Shown one piece after another: positions 6,569 to 14,934 of a DNA stretch of 21,183 nucleotides; positions within the stretch are counted from its first letter, which is position 1, and each line of letters starts with the position of its first letter. The DNA lies in IMG/VR virus record IMGVR_UViG_3300031707_005491, positions 1 to 21,183 of that record; one strand, 5' to 3'. This DNA is from a virus. The position numbers and the translations under genes were made by a program. The notes under the pieces are model-generated. The model worked only from the letters and a program-made list of their open reading frames with translations, was not told the DNA's origin and made no database searches.

Positions 6569-7740
6569 AAAAGAAAGTCCTATTACGAGGCCCTGTTCTC
6601 ACACAATCAGGCTATGGCGTTCATGCGCGCCAAGTAGCATCATGGCTATTAAACAGAGATGATCTTGATGTAGAATTTCAAGCACTTCCGTGGGGAGACA
6701 CACCCTGGTTAATTGATGAAAAATCACATGACGGTTTTATTGGACGAATTCTAGAAAAAACTTCTGATCCATCTGGCAAGGTCTACGATGTAACTGTACA
6801 GCTACAGCTGCCTAATGAATGGGATGAAAAATTGGGCAAGGTGAATATAGGCATTACAGCAGCAGTAGAAACAGATAGATGCAATCCTGATTGGATTCAT
6901 TCTTGTAATAAGATGACGTCTATTGTTGTTCCGTCAGATCATGCCCGCAGGTGTCTTGCTGCATCTGGCGACTTACGCGTGCCAATAAGAGTAATACCAG
7001 AAGCATACAACGATCAGATCATAAAACACGACAGACCTGATAACAAAATCGACAGTCTCGATTTTTCTACTCCATTCAATTTTCTTGTATTCGGCCAGAT
7101 TACTGGAAATAACCCTGAAAATGACAGAAAGAACATGTTCTACACTGTTAAATGGTTTTGTGAGGCATTTAAGTCAGATCCGTCTGTTGGTCTCATTATA
7201 AAGACAAATGGTGGTCGAAATTCTACATTTGATCGAAGAAATATCACTAGCCTAATGTCAAATGTCGTCGGTGAATCTAGAAAGAATTCATTGATACCTC
7301 GTATACACATCGTTCATGGAAATCTTTCTGATGAAGAAGTTGGTTCTTTGTATCGACACAAAAGTGTAAAAGCATTGTTATCACTTACACGCGGAGAAGG
7401 TTTTGGCTTGCCGCTGCTTGAAGCAGCTGTATGTGAGCTACCAGTAATTGCTACTGGCTGGTCGGGACATGTAGAATATCTTTCGCAAGGAAAATACATT
7501 GATATCAGCTATAAGCTTGATGAAATACATCAGTCTAGAATCGATGATAAAATCTTCATGAAGGGCAGCAAATGGGCTGCTGTTGATGAATCTGATGTAA
7601 AGAAAAAGTTACTAAAATTCAGAGCTAGTCCTGATATACCAAAACAGTGGGCAGTTTCACTTTCAGAAAAACTTAGATCTTCTCATTCACTTTCATCGAT
7701 TACTGCAAGATATCAAGAAGCATTCAAGGACAGCATATGA
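6565..7740 (+). CDS. GT4-family glycosyltransferase
   Basis: This 391-aa protein starts at ATG 6565, overlapping the stop of the split glycosyltransferase (ATGA). An upstream in-frame GTG at 6523 would add 14 residues from inside the preceding gene and is rejected. The N-terminus VLLRGPVLTQSGYGVHARQV is a first strand plus donor loop of a GT-B fold. The C-terminal half has FLVFGQITGNNPENDRKN and the E-x7-E motif as E278 and E286 in GEGFGLPLLEA, followed by ELPVIATGWSGHVEYL. This marks a retaining GT4 enzyme. It shares little obvious sequence with its upstream neighbour beyond the fold, so it likely adds a different sugar to the same glycan. Acceptor and donor are unknown. Confidence 0.88.
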   Translation: MKKKVLLRGPVLTQSGYGVHARQVASWLLNRDDLDVEFQALPWGDTPWLIDEKSHDGFIGRILEKTSDPSGKVYDVTVQLQLPNEWDEKLGKVNIGITAAVETDRCNPDWIHSCNKMTSIVVPSDHARRCLAASGDLRVPIRVIPEAYNDQIIKHDRPDNKIDSLDFSTPFNFLVFGQITGNNPENDRKNMFYTVKWFCEAFKSDPSVGLIIKTNGGRNSTFDRRNITSLMSNVVGESRKNSLIPRIHIVHGNLSDEEVGSLYRHKSVKALLSLTRGEGFGLPLLEAAVCELPVIATGWSGHVEYLSQGKYIDISYKLDEIHQSRIDDKIFMKGSKWAAVDESDVKKKLLKFRASPDIPKQWAVSLSEKLRSSHSLSSITARYQEAFKDSI

Positions 7741-8030
7741 GTTTCTTGTTTCTTATTCTTTCTATTCTTAGCATTGGGCTTTACAAAAGTATAAGAAAAA
7801 ATCTTGAAATGCTTTCAAGGATAGATGAAATTGATTCTGGCATTGATGTTTGTTTAGTAACGCTTGATAAAATTCATCGAAGAATCGATAATAAAACAAA
7901 ATTGGAGATTTTTTCAGATGAACCTGTCATTCGTGAACTCGTTAGTGACATAAATGAAGCTAGAGACTCTGTATTAAAGATTGCAAAAATCATCAATGGC
8001 GATGACGATGTGTATGAGGAATCAGCATGA
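7737..8030 (+). CDS. Small membrane-anchored hypothetical protein
   Basis: This 97-aa protein begins with one hydrophobic segment, FLFLILSILSIGLY (residues about 3-16), followed by a basic KSIRKNLEML and a long charged helical region rich in D, E, K and I. It looks like a type I-orientation or N-terminally anchored single-pass membrane protein with a coiled-coil-like cytoplasmic tail. No family is recognised. An AAGGA Shine-Dalgarno sequence (7726-7730) sits 6 bases before the ATG. The gene overlaps both neighbours by ATGA, placing it in one operon with the glycosyltransferase and the late sigma factor. Function unknown. Confidence 0.7.
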   Translation: MSFLFLILSILSIGLYKSIRKNLEMLSRIDEIDSGIDVCLVTLDKIHRRIDNKTKLEIFSDEPVIRELVSDINEARDSVLKIAKIINGDDDVYEESA

Positions 8031-8857
8031 CAAAAAAAATCAAGTCGCCACTTCCATTGCAATCACATCAAATTGAGAAAACGAAAAAGAAAACTCGAAA
8101 GCCGCGAACACCAAAGGCTGCAGTAGAAACTCAGACAATTGTTGATGGAGTAGTAGTCGTTACAAAGCCTGCTCCAAATCCAAAACTTTATTTCAATTCA
8201 GGCACACAGGATGCAATAGTAGAGTTCCAGTCTGAGGAATTAAAGAAAGCAAGAGATGCACTTTACGTTAGTTCAATCATGCCGGCATTTGAAAAGCTAG
8301 TAGAAAATCTAATCAACATACACAAGTTCGCAGGCATGCATGACACGTATGAAGAGCTAAAGAATGATTGTGTCAATTTTCTATTTGAAACAATTCATAA
8401 ATTTGATGCTGCAAGAGGAACAAATGCTTTTTCATACTTCAACGTTGTTGCAAAAAATTGGTTGATAATAAAGACAAAACAAAGATTACAGAGAGCAAGA
8501 AGAAGTGTTTCGCTTGACGATCCTACTTCATTATCTGCACACGAGATGCTGGCAGTTGAAGAACACAACATCATCCCGCCACAAGATGCCATATTGGACA
8601 ATGCTGACACTTCAATTGCAACGATCAGTATGTTATATGAGATCAGATCAAAAGCAAAGTCTGAGAATGAGCTAACTTGCATTAATGCAATCATCACTAT
8701 ATTTGAAAACATAGATGAAATTGATTTACTCAACAAGGGTGCAGTGTTGTTATACATGCGAGAGTTATCAGGTTTAACACCAAAACAATTGACAACTGCG
8801 ATGCAGTCAATCAAGCGTCACTACAAAAAAACGAAATTCATATTTTGTGATGACTGA
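8027..8857 (+). CDS. 55: Late-transcription RNA polymerase sigma factor, T4 gp55-like
   Basis: This 276-aa protein matches T4-type late sigma factors, which direct host RNA polymerase to short late promoters together with the sliding clamp. The signature is in the region 2-like part: LKNDCVNFLFETIHKFDAARGTNAFSYFNVVAKNWLI, of which FSYFNVVAKNWLI spans residues 135-147, followed by a basic KTKQRLQRARRSVS. The first 50 or so residues are a lysine/proline-rich extension (KKTRKPRTPK at 21-30) absent from T4 gp55, which has 185 residues. A GAGGA Shine-Dalgarno sequence (8016-8020) precedes the ATG by 6 bases, and the gene overlaps its upstream neighbour. Its place just before the baseplate genes fits a role in switching these on late. 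Confidence 0.83.
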   Translation: MTKKIKSPLPLQSHQIEKTKKKTRKPRTPKAAVETQTIVDGVVVVTKPAPNPKLYFNSGTQDAIVEFQSEELKKARDALYVSSIMPAFEKLVENLINIHKFAGMHDTYEELKNDCVNFLFETIHKFDAARGTNAFSYFNVVAKNWLIIKTKQRLQRARRSVSLDDPTSLSAHEMLAVEEHNIIPPQDAILDNADTSIATISMLYEIRSKAKSENELTCINAIITIFENIDEIDLLNKGAVLLYMRELSGLTPKQLTTAMQSIKRHYKKTKFIFCDD

Positions 8858-8865
8858 TATATCAT
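8858..8865 (+). promoter_or_regulatory. Candidate late promoter, TATATCAT
   Basis: TATATCAT begins 11 bases before the ATG at 8869. The preceding bases are CTGA, giving CTGATATAT (8854-8862), which also occurs before the gp25-like gene. T4 late promoters are a lone TATAAATA-like octamer, so this is a plausible variant, but the match is short and partly overlaps the end of the sigma gene. Confidence 0.3.
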
Positions 8866-8868
8866 TCC

Positions 8869-9231
8869 ATGTCTAATAAGATTTCAAACAATACATTGCA
8901 GATAGAAGCAAAGATCAAGGCTTTTTCTGATCTGCTTTCTCAAATCGATAGTGTACCCGACAAAAAACAAAAGCTATGGAAAGAAATCTATGAAAATGCC
9001 GTGACAGATCGACAGAATTCTTATGAGCTTTTTATGCAGCTTACTGAAATAGTCAAAGACAAAAGTACAGAACATGCAGTTCATGGCAAATCTTTGTCAT
9101 CATATATTGAACGAATGAGTAAAGCAAATGATCAGATAATCAGACTCGCGGAGCTTATATCAAAGGCAGAATCACCTACAGCATCAATTGACCCAGAAGA
9201 CATGTTTAACAAGATCAGAAATCAGAAATAA
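8869..9231 (+). CDS. Small helical hypothetical protein
   Basis: This 120-aa protein is mostly charged and appears alpha-helical throughout, with no cysteine, signal peptide or membrane segment. Segments such as QIEAKIKAFSDLLSQID, YELFMQLTEIVKD and ANDQIIRLAELISKAE look like amphipathic helices or a short coiled coil. The C-terminus SIDPEDMFNKIRNQK is acidic then basic. It sits between the late sigma factor and the hub-like protein. A late-transcription accessory such as T4 gp33 (112 aa) is possible by size and neighbourhood, but no gp33-specific motif is visible, so I do not name it. It could also be a tail assembly chaperone. It is separated from the next gene by only three bases. Confidence 0.7.
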   Translation: MSNKISNNTLQIEAKIKAFSDLLSQIDSVPDKKQKLWKEIYENAVTDRQNSYELFMQLTEIVKDKSTEHAVHGKSLSSYIERMSKANDQIIRLAELISKAESPTASIDPEDMFNKIRNQK

Positions 9232-9234
9232 TAC

Positions 9235-10743
9235 ATGCCTAACAACACTAGCGACAATATGCGTGATTTTGCTGAAGGCAGAAGCAATTCTTCAATAACG
9301 CAAAGTAAACATCGAGAACCAGAAAAATCTCAATTCTTAAGAATGATTGTTCTTGAAGTCATTTCAGATCCAAATTATGATCTAACTGACGAAAAAAAGA
9401 AAGCAAGATGGCAAGGTCTTGGCGTCTCAAATATGACGTATGCAGACATATTGCCAAGAAATTCAATCATTGCAAGAAAAATGAGTTCAGACGAACCGCC
9501 AATGTTTGTCTTTCCTTTCTTTGCATCACATCTTTCGTTGCCATGCAAACCAGGCGAATGTCTTTGGGTGATGATAGAAAATCCCGCCGGACACTCAGAT
9601 GCTGCATTTTGGATGACACGCATAATTGAACCACATCTTTCAGATGATGTTAATCATTCACATCCAGGCAGATCTTTTGAAGTCACAATGAATCCTGACA
9701 CTGTAAAGATTGCAGAAAATGAAAAATCTGGAAAAGCAGAGTCAGGAGAAGATGTATGGCATGAACTTCGTAATGGACCTGTTGTTAATGTAAATGATGA
9801 CAGAACAACTGCCTATGAAGGATCATTGCTTAGAGGTGAACCAGAAGATATCTTCGAACGTCTTATTACAGAATCAGATGCTTCAAAATTGATGTCATTT
9901 GAACCAGTCGCAAGATTTCGAAAGCGACCAGGCGATATCGCATTCGAGGGTTCAAATAATTCTCTCATTGTTTTAGGAACTGATCGTGAAAGTTCAATTG
10001 CTGCTTATAATGATCCTGTCACAGAATTAGAAAAATCACTTTGGACTAAAACTACATCATATCCTGAATCTGATTTTCTTAATGATGCCGGCACAATTGA
10101 TATTGTAGTAGGAAGAGGACAAACAGAAGCTACATTTGGAAAGTCTGCATCTACGACTAGTATACGCGATGCCAAAGGCAAGACAAAAGGGACTAGCATA
10201 AAGAAGGAACTAAATAAATCGCCTGCGATTATTTCTGCATCAGAAGGCGATCCTGACTATGTAAATGACAGAAGTCGCATACTTGTTTCACAACGGACTA
10301 GAGTTGATAGAAACTTTGATCTTACTTCTTACAATACAACAATAGATGAGAAGATGTCAGATTCTATTACTGGTGATGCTGCAATTGTAATCAAGACGGA
10401 CAAGGTACGTCTCATTGCAAGAAATGATGTTCAATTTCTTGTTACAAATTTTACTGCAGGAAAAACACCAGATGGTGCACCCATTGCAATTGATGAATCA
10501 GATGCATCAAAGTGGGCATCAATTACAATCATGAATGGAGATATTATTTTCAAGCCTAGCCAAGAAGGGTATATCAAGTTAGGCAGTGAAAATGCAGATA
10601 AGGCACTACTTTGTACAGATAAACCAGCAAAACCTGTTTTAGGCACAGTACATGCTAGTCCAATTACCGATACATCTGTTGGATTTATTGGAACGTCTGC
10701 ACCAGGACAAGGTACATGGGCAAAAAAGATTCTTGTAGATTAG
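9235..10743 (+). CDS. Baseplate hub/central spike-like protein with OB-fold
   Basis: This 502-aa protein looks like the gp5/VgrG-type spike component at the tail tip. Residues about 31-130 suggest an OB-like beta barrel, ending in CKPGECLWVMIEN...AAFWMTRI. The segment at about 226-250, RPGDIAFEGSNNSLIVLGTDR, resembles the 'GD-i-EGr-gn-IrfGs' stretch seen in T4-type hub proteins. The C-terminal part is beta-rich and ends with a KLGSENADKALLCTD-type repeat like that of spike tips in marine T4-like phages. No lysozyme domain is visible; the next gene may provide the cell-wall-cleaving function. It is followed by that gene after 18 bases. The domain-level call is likely, the precise T4 counterpart uncertain. 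Confidence 0.6.
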   Translation: MPNNTSDNMRDFAEGRSNSSITQSKHREPEKSQFLRMIVLEVISDPNYDLTDEKKKARWQGLGVSNMTYADILPRNSIIARKMSSDEPPMFVFPFFASHLSLPCKPGECLWVMIENPAGHSDAAFWMTRIIEPHLSDDVNHSHPGRSFEVTMNPDTVKIAENEKSGKAESGEDVWHELRNGPVVNVNDDRTTAYEGSLLRGEPEDIFERLITESDASKLMSFEPVARFRKRPGDIAFEGSNNSLIVLGTDRESSIAAYNDPVTELEKSLWTKTTSYPESDFLNDAGTIDIVVGRGQTEATFGKSASTTSIRDAKGKTKGTSIKKELNKSPAIISASEGDPDYVNDRSRILVSQRTRVDRNFDLTSYNTTIDEKMSDSITGDAAIVIKTDKVRLIARNDVQFLVTNFTAGKTPDGAPIAIDESDASKWASITIMNGDIIFKPSQEGYIKLGSENADKALLCTDKPAKPVLGTVHASPITDTSVGFIGTSAPGQGTWAKKILVD

Positions 10744-10761
10744 CAAAGACTGAATATAAAA

Positions 10762-12534
10762 ATGGCAGATCCTCCTCATGCACAAGTTGCAGCAAATGTT
10801 CTAGAAGACAAAAATGGAAATCTTGTTATCACAGATGTAGCTCGTGCAGTATTTGTAAAACGAACAAAAGATGCATTGATCAATGGAGAACTAGGCTTAC
10901 CATTTCCTTGTGGAGAAAAACTTCAGACATTAGATGCAGCAAAAGATCTAGATCTTGATGATCGTGACAAATTTCCTGATTTTCATAATTTCTGGATAGA
11001 TGGCTTATATACCGGCATTGCAAAAGCTATCAATACTGTACCATCTCAATTTATGATACCCATATTTGATCCGCTAGCGTTGGCAATCGCGCTTAAATTA
11101 CCAGCACCAAAATTAAGCTTTCCTTCTGTGACAATGAGCTTAGCAGCACCAATTCCACTTGCATTGAAATTAATTGGAATCAAGCCGCTAGATTTACCGC
11201 TAAAAATCCCAGAAATGCTTAAGCTTATCAATATTGAACCGCCAAAAATTCCTGCGCTAGATATCAAATTCCCAGACATAAATTTGGTATATCCGTGGGG
11301 TGCATTTCAAATACAAGCAATGCTTAATTTGGCAATTCCGCTTGGATTTGCCAAATTACTTTTGAATCTAGCTACACCTTCATTTTGGGCACCACTTTCT
11401 TTTCCAGCTTTGTTTGAACTTGGTTGTAAAACATTTACAGACTCAATATCAGCACCATTTTCAACAGCAACTGATGCAGATGGAGAAACTGTTACACCAC
11501 CGCTCACAGGGCTAGCAGCAGCAAGAGCACTGGCGTCTGTAACATCAGATTGTGCAATTTTTGCAGCAACTGGGTGTGTCGTAGGTGCAGGATTCATAGT
11601 TCAAAAAGAAGCAGAAATGCAAGGTTACGTGCCTCGAGCAGCAAAAGAAGATACAACACTTATAGCAGAAGGTGCAATGAACGGTCTATCAGCTTTTGAA
11701 CCTGATGAGACTACTGATGGAGCACGTTGGGTATTTAGAGATAGCACAAGAAATACTTTTTTTGGTGATCCTTTTGTTGTTGACTACCTTTATGAACTAA
11801 GCGCACATATGAAAACAAAATCAACAACTTTTGAAGTTCCTGATTATATTGTTGAAGTTGGAAATATTACTGGCAAAGATGATGATCACGGATGGAGATG
11901 GTCGAAGTGGTCAACAAAAAGATCGAATGGAAAGATTATTTCATCTCATTTTGGAAGTGCATTCGATTTTGCATATCCGTTAAGATCAGGTAATTCAAGA
12001 ATTTCGGGAATGAATCCTAAAGCAAAGGCCATTACAGGCGAAGCAGAAGGCGCACCAGGAACATCTCCATACCTACCAAGTCCTTTATCTCCTCTCAAGG
12101 CTGAAAAATATGACTTTGAAGTAATGCATGAGATTTTTACATGGTCAATAAGTCATGTTAGAGAACTGATATCTTCAAACAAGATAACACCAAAAAATAT
12201 TTATGCAAAACATAATCTTGTTGTTGGTGACGTATTTATTTCTGTCACGCTTGGTGAACAAGTATTTTCTTTTTATAAAGACTGGCTAAAGACAAATGGA
12301 AAAAGTCTTCCTTCTGGTCCAATTTGGGATCCAAATAAAGTGCATGAAGATCATTTGCATTTTAGATTTGCTCGAACACGCTCTGATTCAGGCAATCCAG
12401 AAAGTCCCAATCAAGATATACGTTATTTAATTCCTTGGCGCATCGAAGGAAAATATCCAAATGATAGAGGAATAGAAGAAGCAAAATCGCCACCTAACCC
12501 AGAAGATGGATCAACAATTACTGTTGTTGTCTAA
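10762..12534 (+). CDS. Baseplate-associated protein with C-terminal murein endopeptidase-like domain
   Basis: This 590-aa protein has two parts. The N-terminal 270 residues are hydrophobic, with repeated proline-leucine/isoleucine motifs (for example IKPLDLPLKIPEMLKLINIE) spanning about 100-200. The C-terminal part has zinc-peptidase-like motifs: SSHFGSAFDF with H396 and D402, and HEDHLHFRF with H531 and H533, close to the HxDH-H ligands of MepA (M74) and LAS peptidases. These enzymes cut peptide cross-links in peptidoglycan. The H-to-D spacing is six residues instead of the usual seven, so activity is not assured. The gene lies between the hub and gp25. The likely role is to open the cell wall during DNA injection. 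The function of the hydrophobic part is unknown; it may be an assembly scaffold or membrane-facing region. Confidence 0.65.
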   Translation: MADPPHAQVAANVLEDKNGNLVITDVARAVFVKRTKDALINGELGLPFPCGEKLQTLDAAKDLDLDDRDKFPDFHNFWIDGLYTGIAKAINTVPSQFMIPIFDPLALAIALKLPAPKLSFPSVTMSLAAPIPLALKLIGIKPLDLPLKIPEMLKLINIEPPKIPALDIKFPDINLVYPWGAFQIQAMLNLAIPLGFAKLLLNLATPSFWAPLSFPALFELGCKTFTDSISAPFSTATDADGETVTPPLTGLAAARALASVTSDCAIFAATGCVVGAGFIVQKEAEMQGYVPRAAKEDTTLIAEGAMNGLSAFEPDETTDGARWVFRDSTRNTFFGDPFVVDYLYELSAHMKTKSTTFEVPDYIVEVGNITGKDDDHGWRWSKWSTKRSNGKIISSHFGSAFDFAYPLRSGNSRISGMNPKAKAITGEAEGAPGTSPYLPSPLSPLKAEKYDFEVMHEIFTWSISHVRELISSNKITPKNIYAKHNLVVGDVFISVTLGEQVFSFYKDWLKTNGKSLPSGPIWDPNKVHEDHLHFRFARTRSDSGNPESPNQDIRYLIPWRIEGKYPNDRGIEEAKSPPNPEDGSTITVVV

Positions 12535-12538
12535 GATT

Positions 12539-12566
12539 ATGTTTCTGATATATATGATCAGACATG
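12539..12566 (+). promoter_or_regulatory. Hairpin with embedded TATATGAT before gp25-like gene
   Basis: TCTGAT (12544-12549) and ATCAGA (12557-12562) form a 6-bp stem with a 7-nt loop. With a two-T bulge, it extends through G12541-C12563, T12540-A12564 and A12539-T12565, covering the ATG at 12564. Inside it, TATATGAT (12551-12558) matches the candidate late octamer. T4 genes such as e and soc use this layout: long early transcripts fold the start away, while late transcripts starting inside the stem do not. This is a hypothesis. Confidence 0.35.
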
Positions 12567-13037
12567 TCGTCATATAGCTTCAAAAGTTCAGGTCAGACAC
12601 AAGATCAAATTTCAGACGAAGATGCTGCAGTCATTGCATCAAAAACTCCGTATGGAATAAAGACGCCTCTACAACTTGGAGATGGCGACAGGTTATATGC
12701 CATGAACTTTGAACTTGAAGATCAATTTGCAGATAATTTAAGAAATCTATTACTGACTAATTGGGGAGAACGTCTCGGCTTGTATAAATTTGGTGCAAAT
12801 CTGAGACCACTTACAACAGAATTTGTCAGTCTAGATAACTTTGATTCTCAGGCAATTGGAAGAATTCGTTCTGCAGTAGAACAATGGATGCCATTTATAG
12901 ATCTTGAAACATTTACATCAGCAGTAGATCGAACAAATAACAAAAATACAGGTATTCTCACGATCAATATAACATACAATATACCTGCACTTGACGTCAC
13001 GGGCAAAGGTCTTCAAATTGTTTTGTACGTAATCTGA
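12564..13037 (+). CDS. 25: Baseplate wedge subunit, gp25-like
   Basis: This 157-aa protein belongs to the GPW/gp25 family of baseplate wedge proteins, which connect the inner baseplate to the sheath-initiating end. The core is the segment FADNLRNLLLTNWGERLGLYKFGANLRPLTTEF (residues about 55-87), of which NWGERLGLYKFGANLRPL matches the family's 'GER---P-fG--lr' signature. T4 gp25 has 132 residues; the extra here is an N-terminal leader of about 30 residues. It is followed after 34 bases by the gp6-like gene, the order found in T4-like phages. The start is ATG 12564, in a possible hairpin. No other start fits better. Confidence 0.9.
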   Translation: MSSYSFKSSGQTQDQISDEDAAVIASKTPYGIKTPLQLGDGDRLYAMNFELEDQFADNLRNLLLTNWGERLGLYKFGANLRPLTTEFVSLDNFDSQAIGRIRSAVEQWMPFIDLETFTSAVDRTNNKNTGILTINITYNIPALDVTGKGLQIVLYVI

Positions 13038-13071
13038 TTGTGTATCTATTTATCATCAGGTAATAACAGAA

Positions 13072-14934
13072 ATGGCAATCTCAGACAACAGCGTGGCACT
13101 AAAAACTGTTCGGCAACGAAATTATCTTGCCAGAGACTTCGATGGTTTCAGAACAGTTCTTCTAGATTATGCCAGGCAGTATTATCCTGAACAGATTCAA
13201 GACTTTTCAGAATCATCACTGGGCGGCCTCTTACTTGATATGGCAGCATATGTTGGCGACAACATGTCATATTACATGGATCATCTGTATGGAGAGCTAA
13301 ATTCAGAGACAGTAGTTGAGACAGCAAATATAGAACGTATCCTTAGATCAGCAGGCGTACCAATACATGGCGCCGCAGCAGCAGTAGTAGACGCAGACTT
13401 TTACATCGAAGTCCCAGTTCTTTCAGATGGAACACTGACACCGGATAGTACACTTCTTCCTACAGTAAATGAAGGATCGATCATTCAGTCATCGACAGGT
13501 ATCAGCTTTAATCTTCTTGAAAATATAGATTTTTGGAAGTCTGATCCAATATCAGGTCAAATAAGCATTGCTGACGATGTTGAAGTTACAAATGGAAGAA
13601 GACTTTCTGGTAACATCGTATCAAAGATTCTCAAAAAGAAGGGAACTTGCGGCAGTGGCAATCAAACAACTGAGACTTTCTCAGTTGGTGATTTTGTACA
13701 ATTCAGAAGACTAACACTTTCACAAAGCGATGTTACACAAATCATTAGTGTGTCTGATTCTCTTGGTAACGTCTATTATGAAGTTGGAAATTTGACACAT
13801 GACGTAGTATACAAGAACGTTCTTAACACTGTAGAAAAGGATGTTCTCGTCAAAGACATATTAAAAGTGATTCCTGCACCGTATAGATTCGTAAAGGAAA
13901 CTTCACTTAGCAATAGAACATCGACGTTGTTATTTGGAGGCGGAAATGCCGATGTCATCGAAGATGATATAATACCAGATCCGTCGGAATTTTCTATTCC
14001 TTTGCCATACTCTCAGACATTTTCCAAAATTCCAATCAATCCACAGAAAATGCTTCAAGGAACAACGCTGGGTGTCGCCGGCGCAAATACTACATTGACA
14101 GTCACTTATCGATATGGCGGCGGTCTAAATCATAACGCAAAACCAGGAACAATCCGTAGCGTCTCGACGCTTTCTATGACATTTCCGCAAAATCCTTCTG
14201 CAGGTCAGCAATCACAGATTAGAAATACACTTGCAGTAACTAATCCATTTGATGCTAGCGGCGGCGAAGATCCACTAACAACAGATGAGTTGATGGCTTT
14301 AGTTCCAACGATAAAGAATTCACAAGAACGCATCGTAACAAAAGAAGATCTTCTTGCAAGGGTATACACGATGCCAAGTAACTTTGGTAGAGTGTTTCGT
14401 GTAGCAACCACAAAAAATCCAAATAATCCGCTTGCATCTAGACTTTTTATAGTCTCGCGCAATATAGACGGACAACTGATTACATCTTCAGACAAGTTAA
14501 AGCTTAATCTTAAGCGTTATCTTAACAGCTATCGAATGATTTCAGACGCTATTGACATACAAGACGCAGGAATCATCAATTTAGAACTATTTTTTCAAGT
14601 AGTTGTAGATCCTTCTATGAACAAGAGTGTGCTCATTCAAAGTGTTATTCGTGATCTAAAAGCACAGTTTGAAATTACAAAACTTCATATCGGTCAACCA
14701 ATAATTATGTCTGACATAATATCAACGATATTCGCACATCAAGGTATAATTTCTGTCGATACAGTCAAATTCAACAATCTTAATGGCACAAACAACAACT
14801 TGCAATACTCACCAATTGCATATAATCCTCAGTTCAATACAAAGAATAACATCATGTATCCCTTGGAGGGTTCGATCTTCGAGATAAGATACCCAGACGT
14901 AAATATAATTGGGAAAGCGATGTCAAATGTTTAA
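13072..14934 (+). CDS. 6: Baseplate wedge subunit, gp6/J-like
   Basis: This 620-aa protein is a gp6/J-type baseplate wedge protein that forms the iris around the hub and triggers sheath contraction. The N-terminal block, YLARDFDGFRTVLLDYARQYYPE, followed by FSESSLGGLLLDMAAYVGD and YYMDHLYGELNSETVVETANIERI, is highly typical of the family (T4 gp6, P2 gpJ). The size is close to T4 gp6 (660 residues). The central and C-terminal parts hold the J-like core, with LTTDELMALVPTIKNSQERIVTKEDLLARV at about 401-430. Its last codons overlap the ATG of the next gene at 14927 by eight bases. Confidence 0.9.
   Translation: MAISDNSVALKTVRQRNYLARDFDGFRTVLLDYARQYYPEQIQDFSESSLGGLLLDMAAYVGDNMSYYMDHLYGELNSETVVETANIERILRSAGVPIHGAAAAVVDADFYIEVPVLSDGTLTPDSTLLPTVNEGSIIQSSTGISFNLLENIDFWKSDPISGQISIADDVEVTNGRRLSGNIVSKILKKKGTCGSGNQTTETFSVGDFVQFRRLTLSQSDVTQIISVSDSLGNVYYEVGNLTHDVVYKNVLNTVEKDVLVKDILKVIPAPYRFVKETSLSNRTSTLLFGGGNADVIEDDIIPDPSEFSIPLPYSQTFSKIPINPQKMLQGTTLGVAGANTTLTVTYRYGGGLNHNAKPGTIRSVSTLSMTFPQNPSAGQQSQIRNTLAVTNPFDASGGEDPLTTDELMALVPTIKNSQERIVTKEDLLARVYTMPSNFGRVFRVATTKNPNNPLASRLFIVSRNIDGQLITSSDKLKLNLKRYLNSYRMISDAIDIQDAGIINLELFFQVVVDPSMNKSVLIQSVIRDLKAQFEITKLHIGQPIIMSDIISTIFAHQGIISVDTVKFNNLNGTNNNLQYSPIAYNPQFNTKNNIMYPLEGSIFEIRYPDVNIIGKAMSNV

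Noticed and set aside
10716-10958. Cysteine-rich open frame overlapping the hub/endopeptidase junction
   Set aside because: It overlaps two well-supported genes in another frame; its Cys, Ser and Lys richness is an out-of-frame artefact.
14909-14926. TTG start for the protein after gp6
   Set aside because: ATG 14927 gives the expected MFKTFFADKDTYI start and a shorter overlap.
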